Of a stretch of 64,000 nt of DNA, positions 50,032 through 58,696 are shown piece after piece. Under the pieces are notes generated by a model. It saw only the letters and a list, made by a program, of their open reading frames with translations. It was not told the origin of the DNA and made no database searches. The translations under genes were made by a program, and so were the position numbers. Where the stretch lies: NCBI RefSeq assembly GCF_024347295.1, contig NZ_AP025458.1:310001-374000 (forward strand), written 5' to 3'. Position 1 is the first letter of the stretch. Each line of letters begins with the position of its first letter. Source of the DNA: Vibrio artabrorum (lineage in GTDB: Bacteria; Pseudomonadota; Gammaproteobacteria; Enterobacterales; Vibrionaceae).

Positions 50032-51411
50032 TTACATGTTCTCTTCTGCAAACTCAGCCAGTCGGCTACGCACCACACCATTGAGGTGGATGTTGGCACT
50101 GCCTTCGAAGTTTTTAAAACGCTCGACCATGTAGGTTAAGCCAGAGGTCACAGGGGTTAAGTAGGAAGAATCGATCTGCGCGAGGTTTCCTGAGCAGACG
50201 ATCTTAGTACCTTCACCACAACGGGTGATGATGGTTTTGATCTGTGAAGCAGTGAGGTTCTGACACTCATCCAAAAGCACAAATGCATTCTGGATCGAAC
50301 GGCCACGCATGAAGTTGATTGATTTAAACTGGATGTTGGCTTTGTCACAGATGTACTTCATCGAGCCTTCTGTACAGTGATCGTTCTTGTGCAGCGCTTC
50401 CAGTGTATCGGTCACCGCGGCCAACCAAGGCAGCATCTTCTCTTCCTCTGTACCCGGAAGAAAACCTATCGACTCACCAATGTCAGGTGTGTTTCGGGTT
50501 ACGATGATCTTATCGAACTGTTTGTGTTCAATGGTTTGTTCAAGTGCAGCAGCCATGGCTAACAGCGTTTTACCACTACCTGCGGCGCCAGTGAGAATCA
50601 CAAGATCAATATCAGGGTCGAGTAGTGCATCAATTGCCATCCCCTGATAGACGTTCTTTGGTGTGATGTCCCATGCCCTGCGATTCATCAGTCGTTCGCG
50701 GCTGAGGTCTCTCAGGGTAATGCTTTCCGGCTCAATCTCCTCGACTCGAGCGGCAAAATCACTTTTTTCGTCAATCACATATTGGTTGAGGAAGGTTGGC
50801 TCGAAAGGTGCTCTTGCTAAGGTGTGTAGCGTCTTTCCGCCTAAACTTCTGCTCTCGACATTATCGATACCATCCCAAAACGAGCCTTCCAGTTGTTGGA
50901 AGCCTTTGGTGAGGTATTGGATATCATCAATCAGTTGGTCGGTTTGATAATCTTCGACAAAACGAACACCGGCGCCTTTGGCTCGTAAGCGCATGTTGAT
51001 GTCTTTGGTGATAAGAACCACTTCGCGTGGTGCGCGTTTATTTTGAAGATAGAGGACTGCGTTGAGGATTCGGTTATCACCAGCCTTGTCATCAGCGAAG
51101 GCTTTGATGCTTTCTTGAAGTTCGTAGTCAGCGAGTATTGAAATACTGCCGGATGCGTTTATGTCTTTAGAAAAAGGGATGCCTTCTGATATTTGGTCTG
51201 GTGTGGCTTCCCTGAACAGGTCTTCGAGCGTTCGAATCGCAATTCTCGCGTCTCGAGCAACGTCTCTTTTACTGTCTTTGATTCTGTCGAGTTCTTCTAG
51301 CACTGTCATGGGGATAACGACATCGTGCTCTTGGAAAGAAAATATAGCGAAGGGTTCGTGAAGTAGGATATTGGTGTCTAAAACAAATAGCTTCCGGTTG
51401 GTCTCGCCCAT
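50032..51411 (-). CDS. PIN-PhoH fusion protein (PhoH2-like RNase/helicase)
   Basis: This 459-residue protein joins an N-terminal PIN nuclease domain (FVLDTNILLHEP, with later acidic residues in VLEELDRIKDSKRD and DNRIL) to a C-terminal PhoH ATPase with Walker A GAAGSGKTLLAMAAA and Walker B FVLLDECQNL. Related PhoH2 proteins are RNA-unwinding ribonucleases; the role here is inferred. An upstream ATG (51450) adds 13 residues, but AAGGAG stands just before the ATG at 51411, so that start is used. No antitoxin-like partner is seen next to it. Confidence 0.9.
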   Translation of the reverse strand: MGETNRKLFVLDTNILLHEPFAIFSFQEHDVVIPMTVLEELDRIKDSKRDVARDARIAIRTLEDLFREATPDQISEGIPFSKDINASGSISILADYELQESIKAFADDKAGDNRILNAVLYLQNKRAPREVVLITKDINMRLRAKGAGVRFVEDYQTDQLIDDIQYLTKGFQQLEGSFWDGIDNVESRSLGGKTLHTLARAPFEPTFLNQYVIDEKSDFAARVEEIEPESITLRDLSRERLMNRRAWDITPKNVYQGMAIDALLDPDIDLVILTGAAGSGKTLLAMAAALEQTIEHKQFDKIIVTRNTPDIGESIGFLPGTEEEKMLPWLAAVTDTLEALHKNDHCTEGSMKYICDKANIQFKSINFMRGRSIQNAFVLLDECQNLTASQIKTIITRCGEGTKIVCSGNLAQIDSSYLTPVTSGLTYMVERFKNFEGSANIHLNGVVRSRLAEFAEENM

Positions 51412-51877
51412 AGCATCTCCTTGCCGACGTGCGGCTTGCTTTGCATTCATTGAACGTAGATAAAACTCATATAAAGATTAGTCTCTGATTCTGGTGATAG
51501 TCAACTACTCACCTAAACTTCATCTAGAGGAACAGCGCCATATCGTTATGAGTGAATATGGCGTATTCGTTTGAGAGCAGCAATCTGCTACTGATAGATT
51601 AACCATGAATTTTTGACAGTTTGATTGCACTGACGAAAACAGAAAAAAAGTGTGAAATCATCGCCTTTAGGCGTGACCTAAATCACAGCATCGAGTAAGA
51701 TTAGCGACCTTTTTCTGCACCATTTTCTCGAGATATTGATTATTGAGAGCGCACTTAAAAAGTGGCTGCAAACTAGGTATTTTTGGCTATATTTTTAGTT
51801 CAGGAACGCGAGCGTTCTTGTTTGAAACTGCAGTTAAGAAGACCAAATTCCAACTATAAGATTGAGGTAGTCGATTC
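51412..51877. other. Intergenic region between PhoH-like gene and rapA
   Basis: This 466-base stretch has no gene. It holds a CRP-like site (51672-51687) and a 6-bp inverted repeat at 51804-51817 (GAACGC/GCGTTC) in the probable rapA leader. It must contain the promoters of both divergent genes. Confidence 0.6.
51672..51687. promoter_or_regulatory. CRP-like site upstream of rapA and the PhoH-like gene
   Basis: CGTGA-N6-TCACA matches nine of the ten conserved bases of the CRP operator TGTGA-N6-TCACA. It lies about 190 bases from the rapA start and 260 from the PhoH-like start, so the target gene is unclear. Confidence 0.5.
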
Positions 51878-54787
51878 ATGACATTTGCTTTGGGGCAACG
51901 CTGGATAAGCGATACGGAGAGCGATTTAGGTTTAGGTACCGTTGTAGCAATGGATGCTCGCACAGTGACACTAATGTTTGCAGCATCAGAAGAAAACCGT
52001 GTTTATGCACGTACTGATGCTCCCGTAACCCGAGTAACGTTTAATGTAGGCGATGTCATCGAATGCCAAGATGGTTGGTCTCTATCTGTCGAGGAAGTTA
52101 TCGAAGATAAAGGGTTACTGACGTACTTAGGCACTCGTGAAGATACTCAAGAGACAGAGGTGACTCTGCGTGAAATCTTTTTAAGTAACCAAATCCGCTT
52201 TAACAAGCCACAAGACAAATTGTACGCGGGTCAAATCGACCGTATGGATAATTTTGTGTTGCGTTACCGCGCGCTGAGCAACCAGTACCAACAACACAAG
52301 AGCCCGATGCGTGGCTTGTGTGGTATGCGTGCTGGCTTGATTCCTCACCAGTTATACATCGCTCATGAAGTGGGGCGTCGCCACGCTCCGCGTGTTTTAC
52401 TGGCCGATGAAGTTGGCCTAGGTAAAACCATCGAAGCGGGCATGATCATCCACCAACAGGTGTTGTCTGGCCGTGCGGAACGTATTCTGATTGTGGTGCC
52501 TGAAACGCTACAACACCAGTGGTTAGTCGAGATGATGCGCCGTTTCAATCTGCATTTCTCTATCTTCGATGAAGAGCGTTGTATTGAAGCCTTCGCCGAA
52601 TCAGACAACCCATTTGATACCCAGCAATACGTTCTGTGTTCGTTAGACTTCCTACGTAAGAGCCGTAAGCGCTACGAGCAAGCACTTGAAGGCGAGTGGG
52701 ACTTGTTGGTTGTCGATGAAGCGCACCACCTTGAGTGGAGCCAAGACAAACCAAGCCGTGAATATCAAGTGGTGGAAGGCCTAGCGGAAAATACGTCTGG
52801 TGTACTACTACTCACCGCAACGCCTGAGCAACTGGGTCGTGAAAGTCACTTTGCGCGTCTGCGTCTGCTGGATCCTGATCGCTTCTACGATTACCAAGCA
52901 TTCGTAGAAGAAGAAGAGCAATACGCACCGGTTGCAGATGCAGTAACGGCTCTGTTCTCAGGTGTGAAGCTTGAAAATAGCGCGAAGAATCAGATTACTG
53001 AACTGCTTTCTGAGCAAGATGTTGAGCCTCTATTCCGCGTTATCGAGGGTGATAGTAGCGAAGAAGAGCAAGCGTTAGCTCGCCAAGAATTAATTGATAA
53101 CCTTATGGATCGCCATGGTACAGGTCGTGTTCTTTTCAGAAACACACGTGCTGCAATCAAAGGCTTCCCTAAGCGTAATGTCAACCTACTGCCGATGGAG
53201 ATTCCAACGCAGTATACAACCTCGATGCGAGTATCGGGCATGATCGGGGGCAAGATGGCCCCCGAGGCTCGTGCAATGAAGATGCTGTACCCAGAAGAGA
53301 TCTTCCAAGAGTTTGAAGGTGAAGACTCAAGCTGGTGGCAGTTCGATTCACGCGTTAACTGGTTGATTGAAAAGATCCAAGACAAGCGCAGCGAAAAGAT
53401 CCTAGTGATCGCTTCTCGTGCAAGTACCGCTTTGCAATTAGAGCAAGCACTGCGTGAGCGTGAAGGTGTACGTGCAACGGTATTCCATGAAGGCATGTCG
53501 ATTCTAGAGCGTGATAAAGCGGCAGCTTACTTTGCTCAAGAAGAGGGCGGTGCTCAGGTTCTGATCTGTAGTGAAATCGGCTCTGAAGGTCGTAACTTCC
53601 AGTTCGCTAACCAATTAGTGATGTTTGATCTACCGTTCAACCCAGACTTGCTTGAGCAACGTATTGGTCGTTTGGACCGTATCGGTCAACTGCGTGATAT
53701 CGACATTCATGTTCCTTATCTCAAAGGCACATCACAGGCGATTCTTGCGCGTTGGTTCGATGAAGGTCTGAATGCGTTTGCGGAAACTTGTCCAACGGGT
53801 CGCACGGTTTACGATAAGTACTCAGATGTTCTTATCGAGATGCTGGCTTCGGGTAACACAGAGCAACTTGATGAAGTGATTGAAGCGTCGGCTAAGCTAA
53901 ATCAAAGCTTGAAATCAGATCTAGAAAAAGGCCGAGATCGCCTACTAGAGATGCACTCAAACGGCGGCGACAAAGCGCATGAAATTGCAGAGAAGATTGC
54001 GTCGACTGACGGCGATACTAACCTAGTGACGTTTGCCCTGAGCCTGTTCGACACCATTGGCTTAAACCAAGACGACAAGGGTGAGAATGCTCTGGTTGTG
54101 ACGCCGTCTGAACACATGATGGTACCAAGTTACCCAGGCTTACCATACGAAGGCGCAACCATTACGTTTGACCGTGATACGGCGCTTTCTCGTGAAGACA
54201 TGAACTTCATTAGCTGGGAACACCCAATGATTCAGGGCGGTATTGATCTGCTACTGAGTGAAGGTGTTGGTGCATCAGCGGTATCGCTACTGAAAAACAA
54301 AGCGCTGCCAGTAGGTACTATCCTGCTTGAGTTGGTTTACCTAGTGGATGCGCAAGCACCGAAACGCAGCGGTATCAGCCAGTTCTTACCTAAGACGCCA
54401 ATTCGTTTGATGATGGATGGCCGTGGTAATGATTTATCAGCTCAGGTTGAGTTCGACAGCTTTAACCGTCAACTCAGCCCTGTAAACCGTCACCTAGCGA
54501 GCAAGTTGGTTAACTCGGTACAAGGTGAGATTCATAAGTTAATCGAAGCGGCTGAGACGCACGTACTCCCTAAAGTGGAAGAAGTGCGTGAACAAGCTCA
54601 ACGAGACATGCAGACTAACCTGAACGGTGAATTAGAGCGTCTACAAGCGCTTAAAGCCGTGAACCCTAACATTCGTGATGAAGAGCTAGAGGTCATTGAA
54701 ACTCAAATCAATGAACTGACAGGTTATATCAGCAAAGCTCAGGTTCAGCTAGATTCCTTACGCTTGATTGTGGTTTCTCACAACTAG
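51878..54787 (+). CDS. rapA: RNA polymerase-associated ATPase RapA (HepA)
   Basis: RapA is a Swi2/Snf2-family translocase bound to RNA polymerase that helps recycle it. The 969 residues match E. coli (968). Visible are the N-terminal Tudor-like domains (1-105), Walker A DEVGLGKT with Lys183, DEAH at 280-283, helicase motif V/VI ([23 protein letters not shown]) and the family C-terminal part. Lys and DEAH positions agree with E. coli. As in E. coli it is near rluA, but here a transporter gene lies between them on the other strand. Confidence 0.98.
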   Translation: MTFALGQRWISDTESDLGLGTVVAMDARTVTLMFAASEENRVYARTDAPVTRVTFNVGDVIECQDGWSLSVEEVIEDKGLLTYLGTREDTQETEVTLREIFLSNQIRFNKPQDKLYAGQIDRMDNFVLRYRALSNQYQQHKSPMRGLCGMRAGLIPHQLYIAHEVGRRHAPRVLLADEVGLGKTIEAGMIIHQQVLSGRAERILIVVPETLQHQWLVEMMRRFNLHFSIFDEERCIEAFAESDNPFDTQQYVLCSLDFLRKSRKRYEQALEGEWDLLVVDEAHHLEWSQDKPSREYQVVEGLAENTSGVLLLTATPEQLGRESHFARLRLLDPDRFYDYQAFVEEEEQYAPVADAVTALFSGVKLENSAKNQITELLSEQDVEPLFRVIEGDSSEEEQALARQELIDNLMDRHGTGRVLFRNTRAAIKGFPKRNVNLLPMEIPTQYTTSMRVSGMIGGKMAPEARAMKMLYPEEIFQEFEGEDSSWWQFDSRVNWLIEKIQDKRSEKILVIASRASTALQLEQALREREGVRATVFHEGMSILERDKAAAYFAQEEGGAQVLICSEIGSEGRNFQFANQLVMFDLPFNPDLLEQRIGRLDRIGQLRDIDIHVPYLKGTSQAILARWFDEGLNAFAETCPTGRTVYDKYSDVLIEMLASGNTEQLDEVIEASAKLNQSLKSDLEKGRDRLLEMHSNGGDKAHEIAEKIASTDGDTNLVTFALSLFDTIGLNQDDKGENALVVTPSEHMMVPSYPGLPYEGATITFDRDTALSREDMNFISWEHPMIQGGIDLLLSEGVGASAVSLLKNKALPVGTILLELVYLVDAQAPKRSGISQFLPKTPIRLMMDGRGNDLSAQVEFDSFNRQLSPVNRHLASKLVNSVQGEIHKLIEAAETHVLPKVEEVREQAQRDMQTNLNGELERLQALKAVNPNIRDEELEVIETQINELTGYISKAQVQLDSLRLIVVSHN

Positions 54788-54815
54788 TTTTCAATTAGCG
54801 ACATGCTGCAACGAA

Positions 54816-54846
54816 ATAAGGCCTTCATGATGAAGGCCTTATGTTT
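54816..54846. terminator. Terminator between rapA and the NRAMP-like gene
   Basis: A perfect 12-bp stem ATAAGGCCTTCA/TGAAGGCCTTAT has a 3-base loop. The T run after it is short (ATGTTTAT), but its place between convergent genes fits a terminator. Confidence 0.7.
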
Positions 54847-54898
54847 ATCTAGCGTTTGAAATGTGTATTGGTGGTTGAAAGATGTATTGGCTGAGGAA

Positions 54899-56179
54899 TT
54901 ACATTAACCACTTCCACCAAACAAATACCGCCAAGAAACCAAACAGGTAAACAAGACCCGCGACAGACAGCCATTTTAGTTTGCTGCCAATGGCCAGTGC
55001 TTCTGGAAGCTTAGCTTTGTTCACTAAGATGAAGTTAAGCAGCGCGAAGAATGGCGTAGTCGCAAAGGCAAGCACCATCGCAAAATCAAGCATTGGCATC
55101 AGTGCTGCGCTAAAGAACATCACAATCGCCAATGCAGCGATAGAGATAATGATGATCCAGCCTTGCAGCATTCTTGGATTCGACTCTTTTTTGAGTAGCA
55201 AGCGCTGTGATTCAGCAAGCACTCGTGAGTAGCCATCAATAACCGTAATGGTGCTGCCAAAAATACAGAAAAAAGCGACAACAGCGATTAATGGACGAGA
55301 CCATTCACCAATTGTAGACGCATAGATGCCGACCAATTGATGAGTGAAGCCAACACCAGATCGAGACAGTTCAACACCGGAACCGTGAAGCACTAGCGCG
55401 CCTAACGCAACAAACACTAAAGCAAGCAATGCGGTACCAATATAGCCGACATTGAAATCGAACAGTGCTGATTGAGCGGTCACTTCTTGTTTCTCTTTTT
55501 GGCTTTTTAGCCACATAGAGGTGATGCTGGAGATCTCGATAGGCGCAGGCATCCAACCCATGGTCACCACGATAAAGCCAATAGCGGCCAATGACCAAGG
55601 TGATGGGGGAACAAAAGCCGCATCAGGTTCAACCGGAGAGCCGATAGCAATCGCAACCGCCGCTAAGGTTGTAATGGTCAGGATCGCCATAATCACTTTG
55701 GATAGCGTATCAAGAGCGCGATAGTGGCCCGCAAATAGAATGATCAAACAGGTCGCGAGTACGATCATACAAAGCGTACTGGTGGCCAAATCGAAAGGAA
55801 CAAAGTAACTGAGTAGGCTGGCACTGAATAACAGCAAGGCAGCGGTATTCACGACTGCGGAAATAGCACTCAAGATCGAAAAGATCACAAGGTATGGGCG
55901 ACCTAGGTTAGAGTAACCTTCCACCAAGCTTTGACCGGTTCCGAGTGTGTATTGGATTCCGGCTCTAAAAAATGGGTATTTGAACACGTTAACAAGGATA
56001 ATAAGAGCCGCGAGCTGCCAACCATAAATAGCGCCAGCTTTGGTTGAGGCGACTAAATGAGAGCCGCCGACAGCCGCGGCAGCCATCATAATACCTGGGC
56101 CAAGAGATTTGATTAAACTTGATAGGGAGGCCGGTTTTTGTGCTTGTTGGGTGGGGGTTTTCACCATACTTTCCATCAT
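54899..56179 (-). CDS. Atypical NRAMP-family transporter
   Basis: This polytopic protein of about 426 residues has 11 or so membrane segments and the NRAMP opening SLGPGIMMAAAAVGGSHLVA. Canonical NRAMP metal transporters have DPGN in the first helix and a Met-Pro-His motif in helix 6. Here the first helix reads VGGSHL and the sixth MGWMPAPIE, so the Asp, Asn and His are missing. The substrate could differ from Mn/Fe. The open frame starts at 56260, but AAGGAAAA lies just before the ATG pair at 56179 and 56176; either is possible. Confidence 0.8.
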   Translation of the reverse strand: MMESMVKTPTQQAQKPASLSSLIKSLGPGIMMAAAAVGGSHLVASTKAGAIYGWQLAALIILVNVFKYPFFRAGIQYTLGTGQSLVEGYSNLGRPYLVIFSILSAISAVVNTAALLLFSASLLSYFVPFDLATSTLCMIVLATCLIILFAGHYRALDTLSKVIMAILTITTLAAVAIAIGSPVEPDAAFVPPSPWSLAAIGFIVVTMGWMPAPIEISSITSMWLKSQKEKQEVTAQSALFDFNVGYIGTALLALVFVALGALVLHGSGVELSRSGVGFTHQLVGIYASTIGEWSRPLIAVVAFFCIFGSTITVIDGYSRVLAESQRLLLKKESNPRMLQGWIIIISIAALAIVMFFSAALMPMLDFAMVLAFATTPFFALLNFILVNKAKLPEALAIGSKLKWLSVAGLVYLFGFLAVFVWWKWLM

Positions 56180-56336
56180 TTTTCCTTTGATGTTGAGGTT
56201 CCTATTATTCGAGACTCTATCAATACCATGTTTTGTAAAGTCGTCAACTTTTATGTACAAAAATGACTTAAATTGTACTTTTTAATAAACAGAGTAGTCA
56301 CAAGATAATTTATTAAGCAGCCACTAAGAGGATTCA

Positions 56337-57071
56337 ATGGCGTTAGAACTGTACACTCCACCACGTGACCCTTGGATTGATATTGTTTATCAAGATGACG
56401 ATATTCTCGTGGTCAACAAACCTGCAGGTCTACTTTCTGTTCCGGGTCGATTGCCTGATCATTACGACAGTATGTGGAGTCGGTTGGTTATCGAGTTTCC
56501 GAATATTCAAGTCGTGCATCGCTTAGATATGTCCACCTCCGGCTTAATGTTGTTAGCCAAGCACAAACAGGCAGAGCGTCATTTAAAAAAGCAGTTTCAA
56601 TATCGACTGACGCACAAACTCTATTACGCGCGAGTATGGGGTTCAGTGGAAAAAGCAGCGGGTTTGATTGATTTGCCACTTATTTGTGATTGGCCGAATC
56701 GACCAAGACAAAAAGTGTGCTTCGAGCAGGGCAAAGCATCACAAACGCGTTATGTGGTTGAACAAGAGGAAGAGCAAACGACCTTATTAAAGCTACTGCC
56801 AATAACGGGGCGTTCTCATCAATTGCGAGTGCATTGCATGGCGATAGGGAACCCAATTGTGGGTGACGAGTTTTATGCCACGCCAGATGCATTTAACTAT
56901 AGCGATAGGTTAGCTTTGCACGCATGTGAACTCTGTTTTTATCACCCGGCTAATGATCAGTTATTCAAAGCCTTTGTTCCGTGTGAGTTTTATCCTCAAG
57001 CATCGCCACAAATCGATCAGCACTTTGAAATTGCGCCAGAGCTTCCAGACTACAGTAAGCGAAAAGCTTAG
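56337..57071 (+). CDS. rluA: Pseudouridine synthase RluA-type
   Basis: This is a pseudouridine synthase for 23S rRNA U746 and tRNA U32 by similarity to E. coli RluA. The 244 residues contain VVHRLDMSTSG, whose Asp64 is the catalytic residue at the E. coli position, plus the opening VNKPAGLLSVPG and the late GRSHQLRVHCMAIG. No S4 domain is present, as expected for RluA. It is followed after 34 bases by the dehydrogenase gene. Confidence 0.93.
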   Translation: MALELYTPPRDPWIDIVYQDDDILVVNKPAGLLSVPGRLPDHYDSMWSRLVIEFPNIQVVHRLDMSTSGLMLLAKHKQAERHLKKQFQYRLTHKLYYARVWGSVEKAAGLIDLPLICDWPNRPRQKVCFEQGKASQTRYVVEQEEEQTTLLKLLPITGRSHQLRVHCMAIGNPIVGDEFYATPDAFNYSDRLALHACELCFYHPANDQLFKAFVPCEFYPQASPQIDQHFEIAPELPDYSKRKA

Positions 57072-57105
57072 AATGGTGTCATCAATATCAATTCAAGGAC
57101 GTACA

Positions 57106-58068
57106 ATGCCGAAGTTGAAAGTGGTCTTTCTTGATAGAGCCACCATCCCATCTCAAATCCATTTGAAACCTCTCTGCTTTGAACATGAGTGGGTCGAGTA
57201 TGATTTTACGGCTCCAGAACTCGTTGCTGATCGGGTTGCGGGAGCGGATGTTGTTATTACCAATAAGGTTGTACTCAACGCTGACAATTTAGCTCAAGCA
57301 CAACAACTCAAGTTGATCGCGGTGTCAGCGACTGGTGTCAATAATGTCGATGTCGAGTATTGTAAGGGTAACAATATCGCAGTAGCCAATGTGCAAGGCT
57401 ATGCGACTCAATCGGTTCCTGAGCATGTTATTGCGATGCTGTTTGCGTTAAAGCGAAACCTCGTTGGTTATCATCGTGACATCGAAGCTAACGAGTGGCA
57501 AAAGGATAAACAGTTCTGTTTTTTTACACATCCGATTCAAGATGTAGCAGGCAGCACATTCGGTTTAATCGGCAGCGGCAGTTTAGGGCAAGCAACGGCG
57601 ATATTGGCTAAAGCGATAGGCATGAACGTTATTTTTGCAGAGCGCAAAGGGGCGAACAGTTGTCGAGAGGGGTATCTGCCTTTTGATACTGTGATGCAGC
57701 AAGCTGATGCGATCAGCTTACATTGTCCGCTGACCGACGCGACTCGAAATCTGATTTCAGAGCGAGAGCTAGCAATGATGAAACCAAGTGCGGTGTTAAT
57801 TAATGCAGGCCGTGGTGGACTCGTCGATGAACAAGCCTTGGTCGAAGCGTTGACAAATCATGAGATTGCAGGCGCGGGTATGGATGTGTTTACACAAGAA
57901 CCGGCAGACAGGTCGAATCCACTATTGGTTCACAGTCACTTACCTAATTTACTGCTGACACCTCATGTGGCGTGGGGCAGTGACAGTTCAATTCAAAAGC
58001 TGTCTGATATCTTAATCGACAATATTGATGGGTTTGTTGCCGGTAATCCGCAGAACTTAGTCAGTTGA
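57106..58068 (+). CDS. D-2-hydroxyacid dehydrogenase
   Basis: This 320-residue NAD(P)-dependent enzyme belongs to the glycerate dehydrogenase/hydroxypyruvate reductase group. The nucleotide fold has GLIGSGSLGQATAILA; the catalytic Arg, Glu and His lie in INAGRGGLVDE, TQEP and LTPHVAWG. Substrate is probably hydroxypyruvate or glyoxylate, not proven. The open frame begins at 56926 inside rluA, but AAGGA six bases before ATG 57106 fixes the start. It probably shares an mRNA with rluA. Confidence 0.9.
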   Translation: MPKLKVVFLDRATIPSQIHLKPLCFEHEWVEYDFTAPELVADRVAGADVVITNKVVLNADNLAQAQQLKLIAVSATGVNNVDVEYCKGNNIAVANVQGYATQSVPEHVIAMLFALKRNLVGYHRDIEANEWQKDKQFCFFTHPIQDVAGSTFGLIGSGSLGQATAILAKAIGMNVIFAERKGANSCREGYLPFDTVMQQADAISLHCPLTDATRNLISERELAMMKPSAVLINAGRGGLVDEQALVEALTNHEIAGAGMDVFTQEPADRSNPLLVHSHLPNLLLTPHVAWGSDSSIQKLSDILIDNIDGFVAGNPQNLVS

Positions 58069-58097
58069 TTGATGAATTAAATGGTGCGAGCACAAAA

Positions 58098-58131
58098 CAA
58101 AAAAGGTTGGCTTTTAGGCCAACCTTTTTGG
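58098..58131. terminator. Bidirectional terminator between dehydrogenase and usp genes
   Basis: The stem AAAAAGGTTGGC/GCCAACCTTTTT has a 6-base loop, with A run on the left and T run on the right. It serves both convergent transcripts. Confidence 0.9.
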
Positions 58132-58154
58132 AATCGTTGTGTCGATTCAGTGAG

Positions 58155-58592
58155 TTAGCCTTGCGGCTTAACGACCAATACATTGATGGGGGAGTTCTGT
58201 ACCACTTTACTTGCAACAGAACCAAGCACCACGTTGTCGATTTTCGAACGCTTATGGCTAGGCATCACGATAAGGTCAGCCCCAAGCTTTTCTGCGTAAT
58301 CTAGAATCGTCGTGTAGGTCTTGCCTTCGGCAACGTGAACCTTATAAACCACTTTATCGTCGATGTATTTGTCGGCAAACTCTTTCAGCTGATTTTTAAC
58401 ATCGAGCTTCATTTGATTTGCGGCATCTTTCGGGAAGTAAGATGCCACCATCGACATGTGAATGCCCGGTAATACGTTCAAGATGTGGATTTCAGCATTA
58501 CAGTGTTTTGCGTGCCATACCGCCAATTCAACAGCTTTGTCAGAAAAGCCTTTATCGTTAAGATCAACAGGAACAAGGATTTGTTTATACAT
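58155..58592 (-). CDS. Universal stress protein of the TRAP operon
   Basis: This 145-residue UspA-fold protein begins YKQILVPVDLND. The usual ATP-binding motif G-x2-G-x9-G-S/T is altered: the region reads MPSHKRSKIDNVVLGSV, so the first two Gly are Pro and Lys while the last GS is kept. Usp proteins such as TeaD are encoded with some TRAP transporters and affect transport. It is the last gene of the transporter operon, 104 bases after the permease gene, with a hairpin between. Confidence 0.88.
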   Translation of the reverse strand: MYKQILVPVDLNDKGFSDKAVELAVWHAKHCNAEIHILNVLPGIHMSMVASYFPKDAANQMKLDVKNQLKEFADKYIDDKVVYKVHVAEGKTYTTILDYAEKLGADLIVMPSHKRSKIDNVVLGSVASKVVQNSPINVLVVKPQG

Positions 58593-58660
58593 GTATTTTT
58601 CTCTTTTTTATCAGCGCAGAGTCTTGACCAAGCGCTGTGATTATCCTTTCCATGTAATAA

Positions 58661-58689
58661 AGCCAAGTAGAGTTGAGCGCTACTTGGCT
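58661..58689 (-). terminator. Hairpin between TRAP permease and usp genes
   Basis: The 10-bp stem AGCCAAGTAG/CTACTTGGCT has a 9-base loop and is followed on the minus strand by TTTATTA. It looks like a weak terminator that could separate usp expression from the permease. Confidence 0.6.
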
Positions 58690-58696
58690 CTATCCA

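Noticed and set aside
50032..51411. Toxin of a toxin-antitoxin pair because of its PIN domain
   Set aside because: The PIN domain is fused to a PhoH ATPase and there is no small partner gene directly upstream.
56926..57105. Longer N-terminus for the 2-hydroxyacid dehydrogenase
   Set aside because: It would overlap rluA by about 150 bases; AAGGA six bases before ATG 57106 marks the true start.
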